Below, piece after piece: positions 21,499 through 30,800 of a DNA stretch of 64,000 nt. The notes beneath the pieces were generated by a model. The model was not told where the DNA came from and ran no database searches. It saw only the letters and a list, made by a program, of their open reading frames with translations. The stretch is taken from contig JAWKSY010000020.1 of NCBI GenBank assembly GCA_041402125.1, positions 28,684 through 92,683 on the forward strand. Direction: 5' to 3'. The position numbers were made by a program, and so were the translations under genes. The stretch comes from JAWKSY01 sp041402125. Lineage in GTDB: Bacteria; Planctomycetota; GCA-002687715; DRQF01. Every line of letters begins with the position of its first letter. Within the stretch, counting starts at the first letter, position 1.

Positions 21499-22630
21499 GT
21501 GAGAGGTCTGGTGCTGGCACTCGCGGCCCTGACGGCCGCCCTCTTCCTCTATCTCGCCTGGTCGTCCGCACGGGTGCCGGTCGCGGACCGCGGTCCGCGT
21601 CGGTCGGCGCCGCCGGCCGCGGCCCCGCCCCGACCCCCGCGCCGCCGATCTCGCGGCGCGACCCGCGCGAGGGCACGCCGCGCGACGCCTCGAGGCCCAC
21701 CCGATCCCGTTCCCGGCGGCGCGTGGGCGCACGGCCGGCTCCTCGCGCGCGAGGAGCTCGTCGACGGGGCGACGATCCTCGGAGCGCGTCCGGCCCTCGC
21801 CACGATGCTCTACACGATCGGCTTCGCCGACGCCGGGGCGGGGGAGGTCGAGTTCGTCACGCGCATCCCGCGTCCCGCGGGCGGTCGTCTCGCGATCGTC
21901 GCCGCGCGCTTCGACCCGCCGCCCTCGGGCCTCTACCAGGCCGGCGAGGGTTTCTACGCCGTCTACCACTGGCCGCGCCGCGTCGAGGGCGTCCGCATCT
22001 CCCAGGAGTTCGACGTCGACATCGCCGACGCGCACGGCTTCGGTCCGGAGCGCGAGGGAGGAGGTGCCGGGCCCGCGAGAGGCGGCGGCCTGGCTCGCCC
22101 CCGAGCTCTGGATCGAGAGCGAGGACGAGAACGTGAAGGCCCTCGCGGCCGGGATCCGGGGCACCTCGAGACGCGAGGTGGTGGCCGGCGTCGCCGAGGT
22201 CGTCTCGCGCACGCTGAGCGCGGAAGCCCGACGTGACACTCGCGGCGCCGCGCGCGCCGCCGCGGCGTCGACGGCTCCGCTTCCGGCCTCCTCGCGCCAG
22301 CACTGCGACCTCTTCGTCGCGCTCTGCCGGGCGAGGGGGATCCCCGCGCGTTTCGTCGAGGGGTTCTGCGACGACGCGGTGGGGCCGCAACACTACTGGG
22401 TCGAGGTGCTGCTCCCGCGTCGCGGCTGGCGCATCGTCGATCCCTGGCTCGCCGCGCGCGGAACCGCGGTCCTCGGCGAGACGTCGGACCTGCGCCTACC
22501 CCTCTCGTTCCGGACGCACGACGAGGCCCTCGGCGGCTACCACCTGTGCTTCCTGCACGCCTCGCGGGACGGCCAGCTCGCCGGCTGGCGCGACTTCAAG
22601 TGGCACTACACGCTGCTCGGGCGCCGCTGA
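21499..22630 (+). CDS. Transglutaminase-like protein (frameshifted)
   Basis: After an N-terminal membrane anchor or signal (MRGLVLALAALTAALFLYLAW), a region with strands typical of proteins ahead of transglutaminase cores leads to the core itself. The core shows the cysteine in SSRQHCDLFVALCRARGIPARF, the histidine in QHYWVEVLLP and the aspartate in GWRIVDPWL, which make a plausible Cys-His-Asp triad. A one-base shift lies near 22050-22065, between FGPEREGG and the downstream frame with GPREAAAWLAPELWIESED. Such proteins often act as periplasmic peptidases or crosslinkers. The start GTG is at 21499. Confidence 0.75.
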
Positions 22631-22659
22631 CCCGTCCCGCCCATTTGGGGCGGGACGGG
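22631..22659. terminator. Bidirectional hairpin terminator
   Basis: A perfect 12-bp stem (22631-22642 with 22648-22659) and 5-base loop lie directly after the transglutaminase stop and before the stop of the convergent aminopeptidase gene. Confidence 0.75.
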
Positions 22660-22673
22660 AGCACGCGATGCGA

Positions 22674-24233
22674 TCAGCCGCGCGCCCAGAGCGCGGCCAT
22701 CGCGACGAGCGGCGCGGCGGTGGGACGGCCGTGCTGCCAGTTCGATCCCTCGGCCGCGCTGCCTCCGATGTCGACGTGCGTGTAGGCGATCGGCCGCTCG
22801 GATTCGGGGCCGTGCTTCGCGAGTCCCGAGGCGATCGAAAGGAAGGCCATCGGGAACTGGTGCCCCCGCGGCGTGGCCGAGCTCGGCGCGTTGTTGCACG
22901 TCAGGGTGTCGTCGGCTCGGCTGTGCGGCTTGACGAAGTCCCAGTCCTCGCGGCGCAGGCGCGAGAGGTCGAAGCAGTCGCCCCAGACCTCGCCGCACTC
23001 CTCGAGGCGCGCCGCGACGCGCACTCCGCGGGCGGGGCGGTTGTCGAGCGCGATCGTGTAGGGGCCGACCGCGCGGCCGGCGTGACCGGTGAGGGTCGCG
23101 AGGCTGAGGATGCGCGGGTTGACCGACTTGAGCGCCTCCTCGCGGAGGTGCGAGAGGAGCTCGGCGAGCACGAGCCGTCCCTCGGCGTCGGTGTTGCCGA
23201 TGCGGCAGCGGACGCCGGCGTGGCTCGTGATGATCTCGTCGGCGACGAAGCAATCCGAGCCGATGCTGTTGCGCACGCAGCCGATCTCGGCCACGACGCG
23301 GACGCCCTTCGGCTGCAGCGACGCGACCGTCCGCAGGAAGCCGGCCGCGTTGGCGCCGCCGCACTTGTCGCGGCTCATGCCGGCCATGACGCCGTTGACC
23401 TTGAGGTCGGCGCCGCCGGTGTCGTAGCTCAGGCCCTTGCCGGCGATCAGGATCGTCTCGGTGATGTCGCCGCCCGGGTCGTACTCGAGGCGGACGACGC
23501 GCGGGTGGTGGCGCTCGACGCCCCAGGACGCGCGCGCGACGGCCCCGGCGAGGGGATACTGTCCGTCGATGGTCGCGCGGTCGGCGATGACCTTCACCTT
23601 CACCGAGGTGCCGGCGAAGGCCTCGCGCATGAGGTCGGCCATGCGGGGCGGGGCCATGCGCTCGGGCTCGGTCCCGCCGAGATCCCGGGCGAGGCGGCGG
23701 CCCGCCTCGACGGCGCTGACGTAGCGGGCGAGGGACTCGCCGTCGTCGCCGGCCGCGAAACCGATCGCGCGGACCGGCTCGAGCTCGTGCTCGCCGTGGG
23801 CCTCGCGGCCCTCGAGGGGCTCCCAGAGGCCGCCGAGCGCGCCGAGCAGCGAGACGGCGCGCGCCTCGCGGAACAGCGCATCGGAGGGCACGCCGCCGAG
23901 GAGGAGGAATGGGCGCGTCGAGCCGGCGTCGCGCGCGCGGCGGAGGCCGGAGGCCGCGGCGTCGGCGAAGCGGCGCACGTCGTCCTGGTCGCGATCGAGC
24001 GGACCCGTCGGGGCGTGCACGAGACGCCCGCCGGCGAGTTCCGGCGCGGGATAGAGCGCGAGGGCCCCCGGCGCGCTGCGATCCACGGCGGCCGCGGCCG
24101 CGAGGACCGAGGCCACGGGGCCGCAACCCTCGAAGGCGCCGGCGGGACCGACCGCGACGACGGCATCGAAGGAGCCGCCGCCGGAGAGGGCGGCGAGGGG
24201 ATCGGCGACGGGGATGAGTTCGGCCTGGGCCAT
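22674..24233 (-). CDS. M17-family leucyl aminopeptidase
   Basis: The 519-residue protein has the M17 signatures: GKGLSYDTGGADLK (metal-binding Lys and Asp) and NTDAEGRLVLAELL with the catalytic arginine and metal-ligand Asp and Glu. An N-terminal macro-like domain precedes the catalytic part. Cytosolic M17 enzymes release N-terminal residues from peptides using two metals. The ending THVDIGGSAAEGSNWQHGRPTAAP also fits the family. Length is normal and the gene intact. A possible promoter with TTAGAA lies about 30 bases upstream of the ATG. Confidence 0.93.
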   Translation of the reverse strand: MAQAELIPVADPLAALSGGGSFDAVVAVGPAGAFEGCGPVASVLAAAAAVDRSAPGALALYPAPELAGGRLVHAPTGPLDRDQDDVRRFADAAASGLRRARDAGSTRPFLLLGGVPSDALFREARAVSLLGALGGLWEPLEGREAHGEHELEPVRAIGFAAGDDGESLARYVSAVEAGRRLARDLGGTEPERMAPPRMADLMREAFAGTSVKVKVIADRATIDGQYPLAGAVARASWGVERHHPRVVRLEYDPGGDITETILIAGKGLSYDTGGADLKVNGVMAGMSRDKCGGANAAGFLRTVASLQPKGVRVVAEIGCVRNSIGSDCFVADEIITSHAGVRCRIGNTDAEGRLVLAELLSHLREEALKSVNPRILSLATLTGHAGRAVGPYTIALDNRPARGVRVAARLEECGEVWGDCFDLSRLRREDWDFVKPHSRADDTLTCNNAPSSATPRGHQFPMAFLSIASGLAKHGPESERPIAYTHVDIGGSAAEGSNWQHGRPTAAPLVAMAALWARG

Positions 24234-24298
24234 GTTCGTGCTCCGCTCGGGGTGGGGAAGTCTCCTTCTAACCGCCCTCGCGAGGGCTGTCCACCGCG

Positions 24299-24318
24299 CC
24301 CCGGGCGTCCTATCCTCG
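24299..24318 (+). promoter_or_regulatory. Putative promoter, copy A of a repeated TATCCTCG motif
   Basis: CCCCGGGCGTC, one variable base, then TATCCTCG. The same 20-base string with one difference occurs at 27812-27831 before the Lhr helicase gene. TATCCT ends 21 bases before the GTG start at 24338, a good place for a -10 element. Confidence 0.5.
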
Positions 24319-24337
24319 GGCGGCGCGTCCCGCCGCG

Positions 24338-25189
24338 GTGACGCGCTCCGACCGCCCCGATCGACGAGAGGAACGACTCCTGCGCGGACCGCGACGCATC
24401 GTCTGCCTGACCGAGGAAACGACCGAGGCGCTCTACGCCATGGGCGAGGAGGATCGCATCGTCGGCATCTCGACCTTCACCCGGCGGCCGCCGCGCGCGG
24501 CGCGCGAGAAGCCCAAGGTCAGCCAGTTCATCCGCGCCGACGTCGAGGCGATCCGGGCGCTCGAGCCGGACCTCGTCCTCGCCTTCTCGGACCTCCAGGC
24601 CGACATCTGCGCCGAGCTGATCCGCGCCGGACTCGAGGTCTACGCCTTCAACCAGCGCTCCGTCGCCGGCGCGATCGAGATGGTCCGCATCCTCGGCCGG
24701 CTCATCGACGAGCGCGCGAAGGGCGAGGCCCTCGCGTCCGGCTACGAGCGCGGACTCGACGAGGTCCGCGCCCGGGCGGCGACGCTGCCGCGCCGGCCCC
24801 GCGTCTACTTCGAGGAGTGGCCCGAGCCGATCATCACCGGCATCCGCTGGGTGGCCGAGCTCGTCGAGATCGCCGGCGGGGTGGACTGCTTCCCCGAGCT
24901 CCGCGAGAAGCCGCTCGCGGCCGACCGGATCGTGGATCCCGCGGAGGTCGTGGCGCGGGCGCCCGATCTCTACCTCGCCTCGTGGTGCGGCAAGCGCTTC
25001 TCGCCCGAGGAGGCCCGCGCCCGTCCGGGCTTCGCGGCGGCTCCCTTCACCGTCGACGAACGCATGCGGGAGATCGACTCGCTCATCATCCTCGCGCCGG
25101 GTCCGGCCGCGCTCACCGACGGCGTCGCGGCCCTCGAGACGGAGATCCGGCGCGCGGCGGCGCTCCCGCCGGCCGGGGGCGGCGCGTGA
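24338..25189 (+). CDS. BtuF-like cobalamin/metal-binding protein without signal peptide
   Basis: The 283-residue protein has the periplasmic-binding fold of the BtuF/FecB group: RIVCLTEETTEALYAMG, RIVGISTFTRRP, then KPKVSQFIRADVEAIRALEPDLVLAF and a C-terminal FTVDERMREIDS region. It has no signal peptide or lipobox, so as read it should stay in the cytoplasm, unlike a true ABC solute receptor. Similar proteins annotated as cobalamin-binding occur widely without transporter genes, as here. Its stop overlaps the GTG of the methyltransferase gene (GTGA), coupling the two. Confidence 0.7.
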   Translation: MTRSDRPDRREERLLRGPRRIVCLTEETTEALYAMGEEDRIVGISTFTRRPPRAAREKPKVSQFIRADVEAIRALEPDLVLAFSDLQADICAELIRAGLEVYAFNQRSVAGAIEMVRILGRLIDERAKGEALASGYERGLDEVRARAATLPRRPRVYFEEWPEPIITGIRWVAELVEIAGGVDCFPELREKPLAADRIVDPAEVVARAPDLYLASWCGKRFSPEEARARPGFAAAPFTVDERMREIDSLIILAPGPAALTDGVAALETEIRRAAALPPAGGGA

Positions 25190-25801
25190 GCTCCGGACCG
25201 ACGATCGCGCTCGCCTCGCTCTACGACGACGCCGAGGAGGGCTGGGATCTCGATCGCGAGGAGAAGCGCGCCGTCGAGGCCTACTCGACGCCGGGCGCCT
25301 CCGCCTACGGCGAGATCCCGGAAGCCTCCGCGCGACGGCTCCTCGCCTGGCTGCGGCTCGGCCCCGAAGACGTCTTCCTCGACCTGGGTTCGGGCGCGGG
25401 ACGTCTCGTCATGCAGGTCGCGCTCGAGACCCCGGCCGGACTCGCGACCGGCATCGAGGCGGCCCCGACGCGGGACGCGCTGGCCCGGCGCGCGCTCGGC
25501 CGGGCGATCGAGCGGGGCCGCGAGGACCTCGCCGAGCGCGTCCGCTTCCGGGCCGGCGATCTCGCCGCGCTCGACTGGCCGCCGGCGACGGTGATCTACA
25601 TGGGGTCGACCTGCTTCTCGGACGACCTCATGATCGCGATCGCGCGCCGCGCCGCCGCGCTTCCGCGGTTGCGCCTGATCGCCTCGACGCGGGACTGGCC
25701 GGCGGCGGCCGTGGCCCGGTTCCGGGGCGCGCGCCGACTGGAACCTGCCCATGACCTGGGCCGACAAGGTGACCCTCCGACTGCACGAACCCCGCCGCTG
25801 A
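25186..25801 (+). CDS. SAM-dependent methyltransferase, DOT1-like (frameshifted near the end)
   Basis: A class I methyltransferase motif I is clear in EDVFLDLGSGAGRLVMQVAL, followed by GIEAAPTRDALARRAL and the post-motif VIYMGSTCFSDDLM. This order is the one found in bacterial DOT1-like methyltransferases. Near 25725-25745 a one-base shift moves the frame; in the shifted frame the end reads LPMTWADKVTLRLHEPRR and stops at 25801. The substrate is unknown. Translation is coupled to the BtuF-like protein by a GTGA overlap. Confidence 0.7.
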
Positions 25802-25862
25802 ACCGTGTTTCGGAACCTCGGCGCCCCGCCCCGGGGGCGCGCGACGCGCGCGGCGTCCCTGC

Positions 25863-25868
25863 TATACT
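25863..25868 (+). promoter_or_regulatory. -10-like element TATACT before the ECF sigma gene
   Basis: TATACT in an otherwise very GC-rich stretch lies 20 bases before the ATG at 25889 and inside the context TATACTCGCGG, matching the TATCCTCG motif used elsewhere. No clear -35 box is visible. Confidence 0.5.
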
Positions 25869-25888
25869 CGCGGCGGAGGAGCCGTCCC

Positions 25889-26473
25889 ATGACCGGAGAG
25901 CCCGGACGACCGGATACCGTCGTGCAGCTGCTCGATCGCGTGCGTCGCGGCGACGCCTCCGCGTCGAGCGAGCTGCTGCCGCTCATCTACGAGGAGCTGC
26001 GCGGGCTCGCCCAGTCGATCTTCCGCGCGCAGAATCCCGGTCACACCCTGCAGCCGACCGTGCTGGTCCACGACGCCTTCGTGCGTCTCGTGCAGAGCGA
26101 CGTCCAGCTCGAGGGCTCGCGCCACTTCTACGCGGTCGCCGCGAAGGCGATGCGCCAGATCCTGACGGATCACGCCCGCGCCCGGCACGCGCAGAAGCGC
26201 GGCGGAGAGTGGGCGCGCGTCACGATCTCCGACCGCGCCGTCAGCGGCGGCGAGTTCGGCGACGTCGACGTGCTCGACCTCGAGGAGGCGATGGAGGATC
26301 TCGCGCGGCTCAACCCGCGGCACGCCCAGCTCGTGGAGCTCCGCTTCTACGGCGGCCTCACGATCGAGGAGGCGGCGGAGGAACTCGGCGTCTCGCGCCA
26401 GACCGCGGTCAACGACTGGACGATGGCCCGGGCCTGGCTCCGGCGCGAGCTGAGCCGGGGACGCGAGGGGTGA
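25889..26473 (+). CDS. ECF RNA polymerase sigma factor
   Basis: The 194-residue protein has sigma region 2 (LPLIYEELRGLAQSIFRAQNPG) and region 4 (LNPRHAQLVELRFYGGLTIEEAAEELGVSRQTAVNDWTMARAWLRREL). The HTLQPTVLVHDAFVRL motif and long linker are typical of the ECF sigma type expanded in Planctomycetota and Acidobacteriota (TIGR02999-like). No anti-sigma gene is adjacent; instead its stop overlaps the start of a Ser/Thr kinase (GTGA), so kinase signalling probably controls it. Confidence 0.92.
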   Translation: MTGEPGRPDTVVQLLDRVRRGDASASSELLPLIYEELRGLAQSIFRAQNPGHTLQPTVLVHDAFVRLVQSDVQLEGSRHFYAVAAKAMRQILTDHARARHAQKRGGEWARVTISDRAVSGGEFGDVDVLDLEEAMEDLARLNPRHAQLVELRFYGGLTIEEAAEELGVSRQTAVNDWTMARAWLRRELSRGREG

Positions 26474-27588
26474 CCGCGAACCGCTACGAGCGGATGAACG
26501 AACTCCTGGTCCAGGCCCTCGAGCGTCGCGCGGCGGAGCGGGACGACTTCCTCGTCGCGTCCTGCGGCGACGACGTCGAGCTGCTGGCGGAGCTCCGCGA
26601 GCTCGTCGCGCACAGCACGGCCGAGGAGGACGACGCCTTCTCCGAGTCGCGACTCGCGCGCAAGCGCAGCCTCGTCGGCGAGGCGCTCAGCCGGGGGCTC
26701 TCCCGCGGCGAGGAGATGGGCGGCGCGCTGGCGGAGCCCACGCGCGTCGGCGCCTACCGGGTCGTCGAGAAGATCGGCGAGGGCGGGAGCGGCATCGTGT
26801 TCCGCGCCGCCGCCGGCGACGGAGCGGACGTCGCGCTCAAGGTCCTCCGCACCCCCGAGGCCTCCACGAAGGCGCTGCGCCGCTTCCGCCGCGAGTGCCA
26901 GATCCTCGAGCAGCTCGACCACCCCGGCATCGTCCGCATCCTCGACTGGGGGGTGGGCGAGGCGGAGACGGCGGTCGGGTCCTTCACGCTCCCGTACCTG
27001 GCGATGGAGTTCATCGACGGCCGGACGGTGCCGCGCTGGATCGCCGAGGACGCGCCGACGCTCGGCGAACGCGTCGCGCTGGCCGCGGGCGTGGCGGACG
27101 CCCTGGCCCACGCCCACGCCGTCGGCGTGCTCCACCGCGACCTCAAGCCGGGCAACGTCCTCGTCGAGGCCGACGGCCGGCCGCGCGTGCTCGACTTCGG
27201 CGCCGCGGTGATGCGCTCGATCGAGGAGGAGGAGAGCGGGACCCGGCTCACCGGCACCGGGCAGATCATCGGCACCATGGCCTACATGGCGCCGGAGCAG
27301 GTCGCCGGCGACAGCAGTCTCGTCGACGCGCAGACCGACATCTACGCCCTCGGCGCGCTCCTCTACGAGATGATCTCCGGCGAGCCGCCCCATGACCTCG
27401 AGGGACTCTCGCTCCTCGCCTCGATCCGGCGGATCCGCGAGGAGGACCCGCGACCCCTCAAGAAGGTCGCCCCGGGCTGCCCGCGATCGCTCGCGGCGCT
27501 CGTCCAGCGCGCGCTCGCGCGTCGCCCCCGGGACCGCCACGCCGACCTGCGCGCCCTCGCCCGCGACCTCCGCGCGCGGCGCTGGTGA
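26470..27588 (+). CDS. Soluble serine/threonine protein kinase
   Basis: The kinase domain occupies about residues 90-370, with glycine loop IGEGGSGIVFRA, lysine in VALKVLR, catalytic loop HRDLKPGNVL, DFG in VLDFGAAV and APE in YMAPEQV, so all catalytic residues are present. The N-terminal 85 residues (LLVQALERRAAERDDFLVASCGDDVELLAELRELVAH) are the leader usually found on kinases beside ECF sigma factors in Planctomycetota. There is no transmembrane helix or C-terminal sensor, so it should be cytosolic. The GTG start overlaps the sigma factor stop. Confidence 0.93.
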   Translation: MTANRYERMNELLVQALERRAAERDDFLVASCGDDVELLAELRELVAHSTAEEDDAFSESRLARKRSLVGEALSRGLSRGEEMGGALAEPTRVGAYRVVEKIGEGGSGIVFRAAAGDGADVALKVLRTPEASTKALRRFRRECQILEQLDHPGIVRILDWGVGEAETAVGSFTLPYLAMEFIDGRTVPRWIAEDAPTLGERVALAAGVADALAHAHAVGVLHRDLKPGNVLVEADGRPRVLDFGAAVMRSIEEEESGTRLTGTGQIIGTMAYMAPEQVAGDSSLVDAQTDIYALGALLYEMISGEPPHDLEGLSLLASIRRIREEDPRPLKKVAPGCPRSLAALVQRALARRPRDRHADLRALARDLRARRW

Positions 27589-27660
27589 GGCCCTCCGGGC
27601 CGGCCGCGACATTTTTCCGGGAATCCCTGATCGGTCCGCCCGCGCTTGCCGTGAGGCCCT

Positions 27661-27682
27661 CGAGGGGGGACTTCCCCCCTCG
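27661..27682 (+). terminator. Possible terminator after the kinase gene
   Basis: A perfect 10-bp stem (27661-27670 with 27673-27682) with a 2-base loop lies 73 bases past the kinase stop. The loop is tight, which lowers confidence. Confidence 0.45.
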
Positions 27683-27811
27683 CCTCCGGCGGACGGGGCC
27701 CCGCTCCCCGCCCGACCGGGCGCGTCGGACGTCGTCGCGACCCGGAGGTCGGAGGAGGAGAGTGGCGCCGGGAGCGGGGGGGAAGCCCTCTCCCGGCGCC
27801 TCGCTCTCGTT

Positions 27812-27831
27812 CCCCGGGCGTCGTATCCTCG
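27812..27831 (+). promoter_or_regulatory. Putative promoter, copy B of the repeated TATCCTCG motif
   Basis: This matches 24299-24318 at 19 of 20 positions. TATCCT (27824-27829) ends 32 bases before the ATG of the helicase gene, leaving room for GGAGGAG at 27848-27854. Confidence 0.5.
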
Positions 27832-27861
27832 AACCGTGAGGTCGCGAGGAGGAGCGGGGTG

Positions 27862-30800
27862 ATGACGGGGCGGGGCGGGGACGACGACGAGGCCTTCGCC
27901 TTCGCGCACCCGATCGTCCGCACCTGGTTCGAGGAGGCGCTCGGCGCGCCCACCCGCGTCCAGCGGATGACCTGGCCCCTGATCGCGGCCGGTCGCTCGG
28001 CGCTCGTCCTCGCGCCGACGGGATCCGGCAAGACCCTCGCGGCCTTCCTCTACGCCCTCCAGCGACTGGCCTTCTCCGGCGACGACGCGGAGCCCGAGGG
28101 CTGTCGCGTCCTCTACGTCTCGCCGCTGAAGGCGCTCGGCGCCGACGTCGAGCGCAACCTGCGCGCGCCGATCAGCGGGCGCGCCGCGGTGGCGGCGCGC
28201 GAGGGGGTCGCGGTGCGCACGCCGCGCGTCGGCATCCGCAGCGGCGACACCCCGGCGGCCGAGCGCGAGGCGCAACGCCGTCGGCCGCCCGAGATCCTGA
28301 TCACGACGCCCGAGTCGCTCTACCTCATGCTGACCTCGCGGGCGCGAGGGACTGCGCTCGGTCGAGACCGTCATCGTGGACGAGATCCACAACGTCGCGG
28401 CCACGAAGCGCGGCAGCCACCTCTTCCTGAGCCTGGAGCGGCTCGAGCGCGGTCAGCGGCGGAGAGCGTCGCGACGCCGCTCCAGCGCATCGGGCTCTCC
28501 GCGACGCAGCGGCCGCTGGAGGAGATCCGGGACCTGCTCGCAGGCGCCGAGGTGCGGGGCGAGCGACGGCCGCAGACGTCGCCGTCGTCGACGCGGGGCC
28601 AGCGCGGCTCGAGATCCGGGTCGAGGCGCCGGCCGAGAGACATGCGGGATCCCGGTCCCGAGGCGATTCCCAGCGGCCCCGCCGACGCGCCCCCCGGGCG
28701 TCCTCGATGTGGCCCGCCATCCATCGCGCCTCGTCGCGCTCATCCCGCGCCCACCACTCGACGATGATCTTCGTGAACAGCCGACGGCTCGCCGGAGCGC
28801 CTCGCGGCGGCGCTGAACGAACTCGCCGAGGAAGTCATCTCGCTCACCACGGGTCGATGGCGAAGGAGGTCCGCGCGGAGGTCGAGGACCGGCTGAAGCG
28901 CGGCACGCTGCCCGCCATCGTCGCGACGAGTTCCCTCGAACTCGGCATCGACATGGGAGCCGTGGATCTCGTCGTGCAGGTCGAGGCGCCGCCCAGCGTC
29001 GCCTCGGGATTGCAACGTCAGGCGCGCAGGACACGGGGTCAGTCCAGACCTCGCGCGGCGTCATCGTGCCGAAGCACCGGGGCGAACTGCTCGCCACCGC
29101 CGCCGCGGTCTCGTCGATGGGGCGGGGCGAGGTCGAGCGCACGCGCTATCCGCGCAACCCGCTGGACGTCCTCGCGCAGCAGATCGTCGCCGCGGTCGCG
29201 ATGGATCCCCTCCCGCGATCCGAACTCCTCGATCTCGTCCGGGGCGCCGCCCCCTTCGCGGACCTGCCGGAGTCGGCCTTCGACGGCGTGCTCGACATGC
29301 TCTCGGGGCGATACCCCTCGGACGACTTCGCCGAGCTCCGGCCGCGGATCGAATGGGATCGGGCCACCGACCGCCTCGAGGCGCGTCGCGGGGCGCAGCG
29401 CATCGCGCTGACCTCCGGCGGGACGATCCCCGACCGCGGGCTCTACCGCGTCCACCTCGTGGGCGAGGACGGGCGGGGGCGCGGCCGCATCGGCGAGCTG
29501 GACGAGGAGATGGTCTTCGAGTCGCGCGTCGGCGAGATCTTCCGGCTCGGCGCGAGCACCTGGCGCATCGAGGAGATCACGACCGACGCCGTCCTCGTGT
29601 CGCCGGCGCCGGGCGAGGCGGGCAAGATGCCCTTCTGGCGCGGGGAGGGCCCGGGGCGACCGGTGGACTTCGGGCGCGCGATGGGCGCGCTCGCGCGGCG
29701 CCTCGAGACCCTGCCCGAGCCGGACGCGCGACGTCTCCTCGCCGAGGACTGCGGCTTCGACGAGGCGGCCGTCGCCAACCTGCGCGCTCACCTCGACGAT
29801 CAGCGCGCCTGTGGCAGCGCGGTCCCGACCGACCGGCGCATCGTCCTCGAGCGCTTCCTCGACGAGGTGGGGGACTGGCGGGTGCTGCTCCTCAGCCCCT
29901 TCGGCTCGCGCGTGCACGTCCCCTGGGCGACGGCCGTCCGGCGGCGCATCGCGGACTGGACGGGCGGCGAGGTGGACGAGCTCCACTCCGACGACGGCAT
30001 CCTCTTCCGGTTTCCCGGCGCGAGCGAGCCGCCCCCGCCCGAGCTCTTCCTGCCCGACGCCGACGAGGCCGAGGAGATCGTCCTCCGCGAGGTCTCGGGG
30101 ACGGCGCGCTTCGCCACCGCCTTCCGCGACGCCGCGTCGCGTTCGCTGCTGCTGCCGCGCCGACGTCCCGGCGAGCGGACGCCGCTCTGGCTGCAGCGCC
30201 GGAAGTCGGCCTCGTTGCTGGCGGTCGTCTCGCGCTTCGAGGACTTTCCCGTCGTCTTCGAGGCGCACCGCGAGTGCCTGCGCGACGACTTCGACCTGCC
30301 GGCCTTCCGCGAGATCCTCCGCGGGATCCGCGACCGCGAGATCGAGGTCGCGCTGCGCGACACCGATCGCGCCTCGCCCTACGCCTCGTCGCTGATGTTC
30401 GCGTACACGGCCGCCTTCCTCTACGACGGCGACCAGCCGCTCGCCGACCGCCGCGCGCAGATCCTCAGCCTCGATCAGGATCGCCTGCGGGAACTCCTCG
30501 GGGAGGCCGAGCTCCGGGCCCTCCTCGACCCCGCCGCGATCGACGAGGTCGAGGCTTCGCTGCAGGGGCTCGACCTCCGGCGGCCGCCCCGCGACGCGGA
30601 CGAGCTCCGCGACCTCCTCCGGACCCTCGGCGACCTGACGCGGGAGGAGATCGCGGCGCGCGGCGCCCCGGAGGATCTCGTGACGGCGGGCCTCGACGAG
30701 CTCGTCGCCCGGCGCCGCGTCCTCCGGCTGCGAATCGCCGGCGAGGAGCGATACGCCATCGCCGAGGAGGCGGGCCGCTACCGCGACGCGCTCGGCGCGC

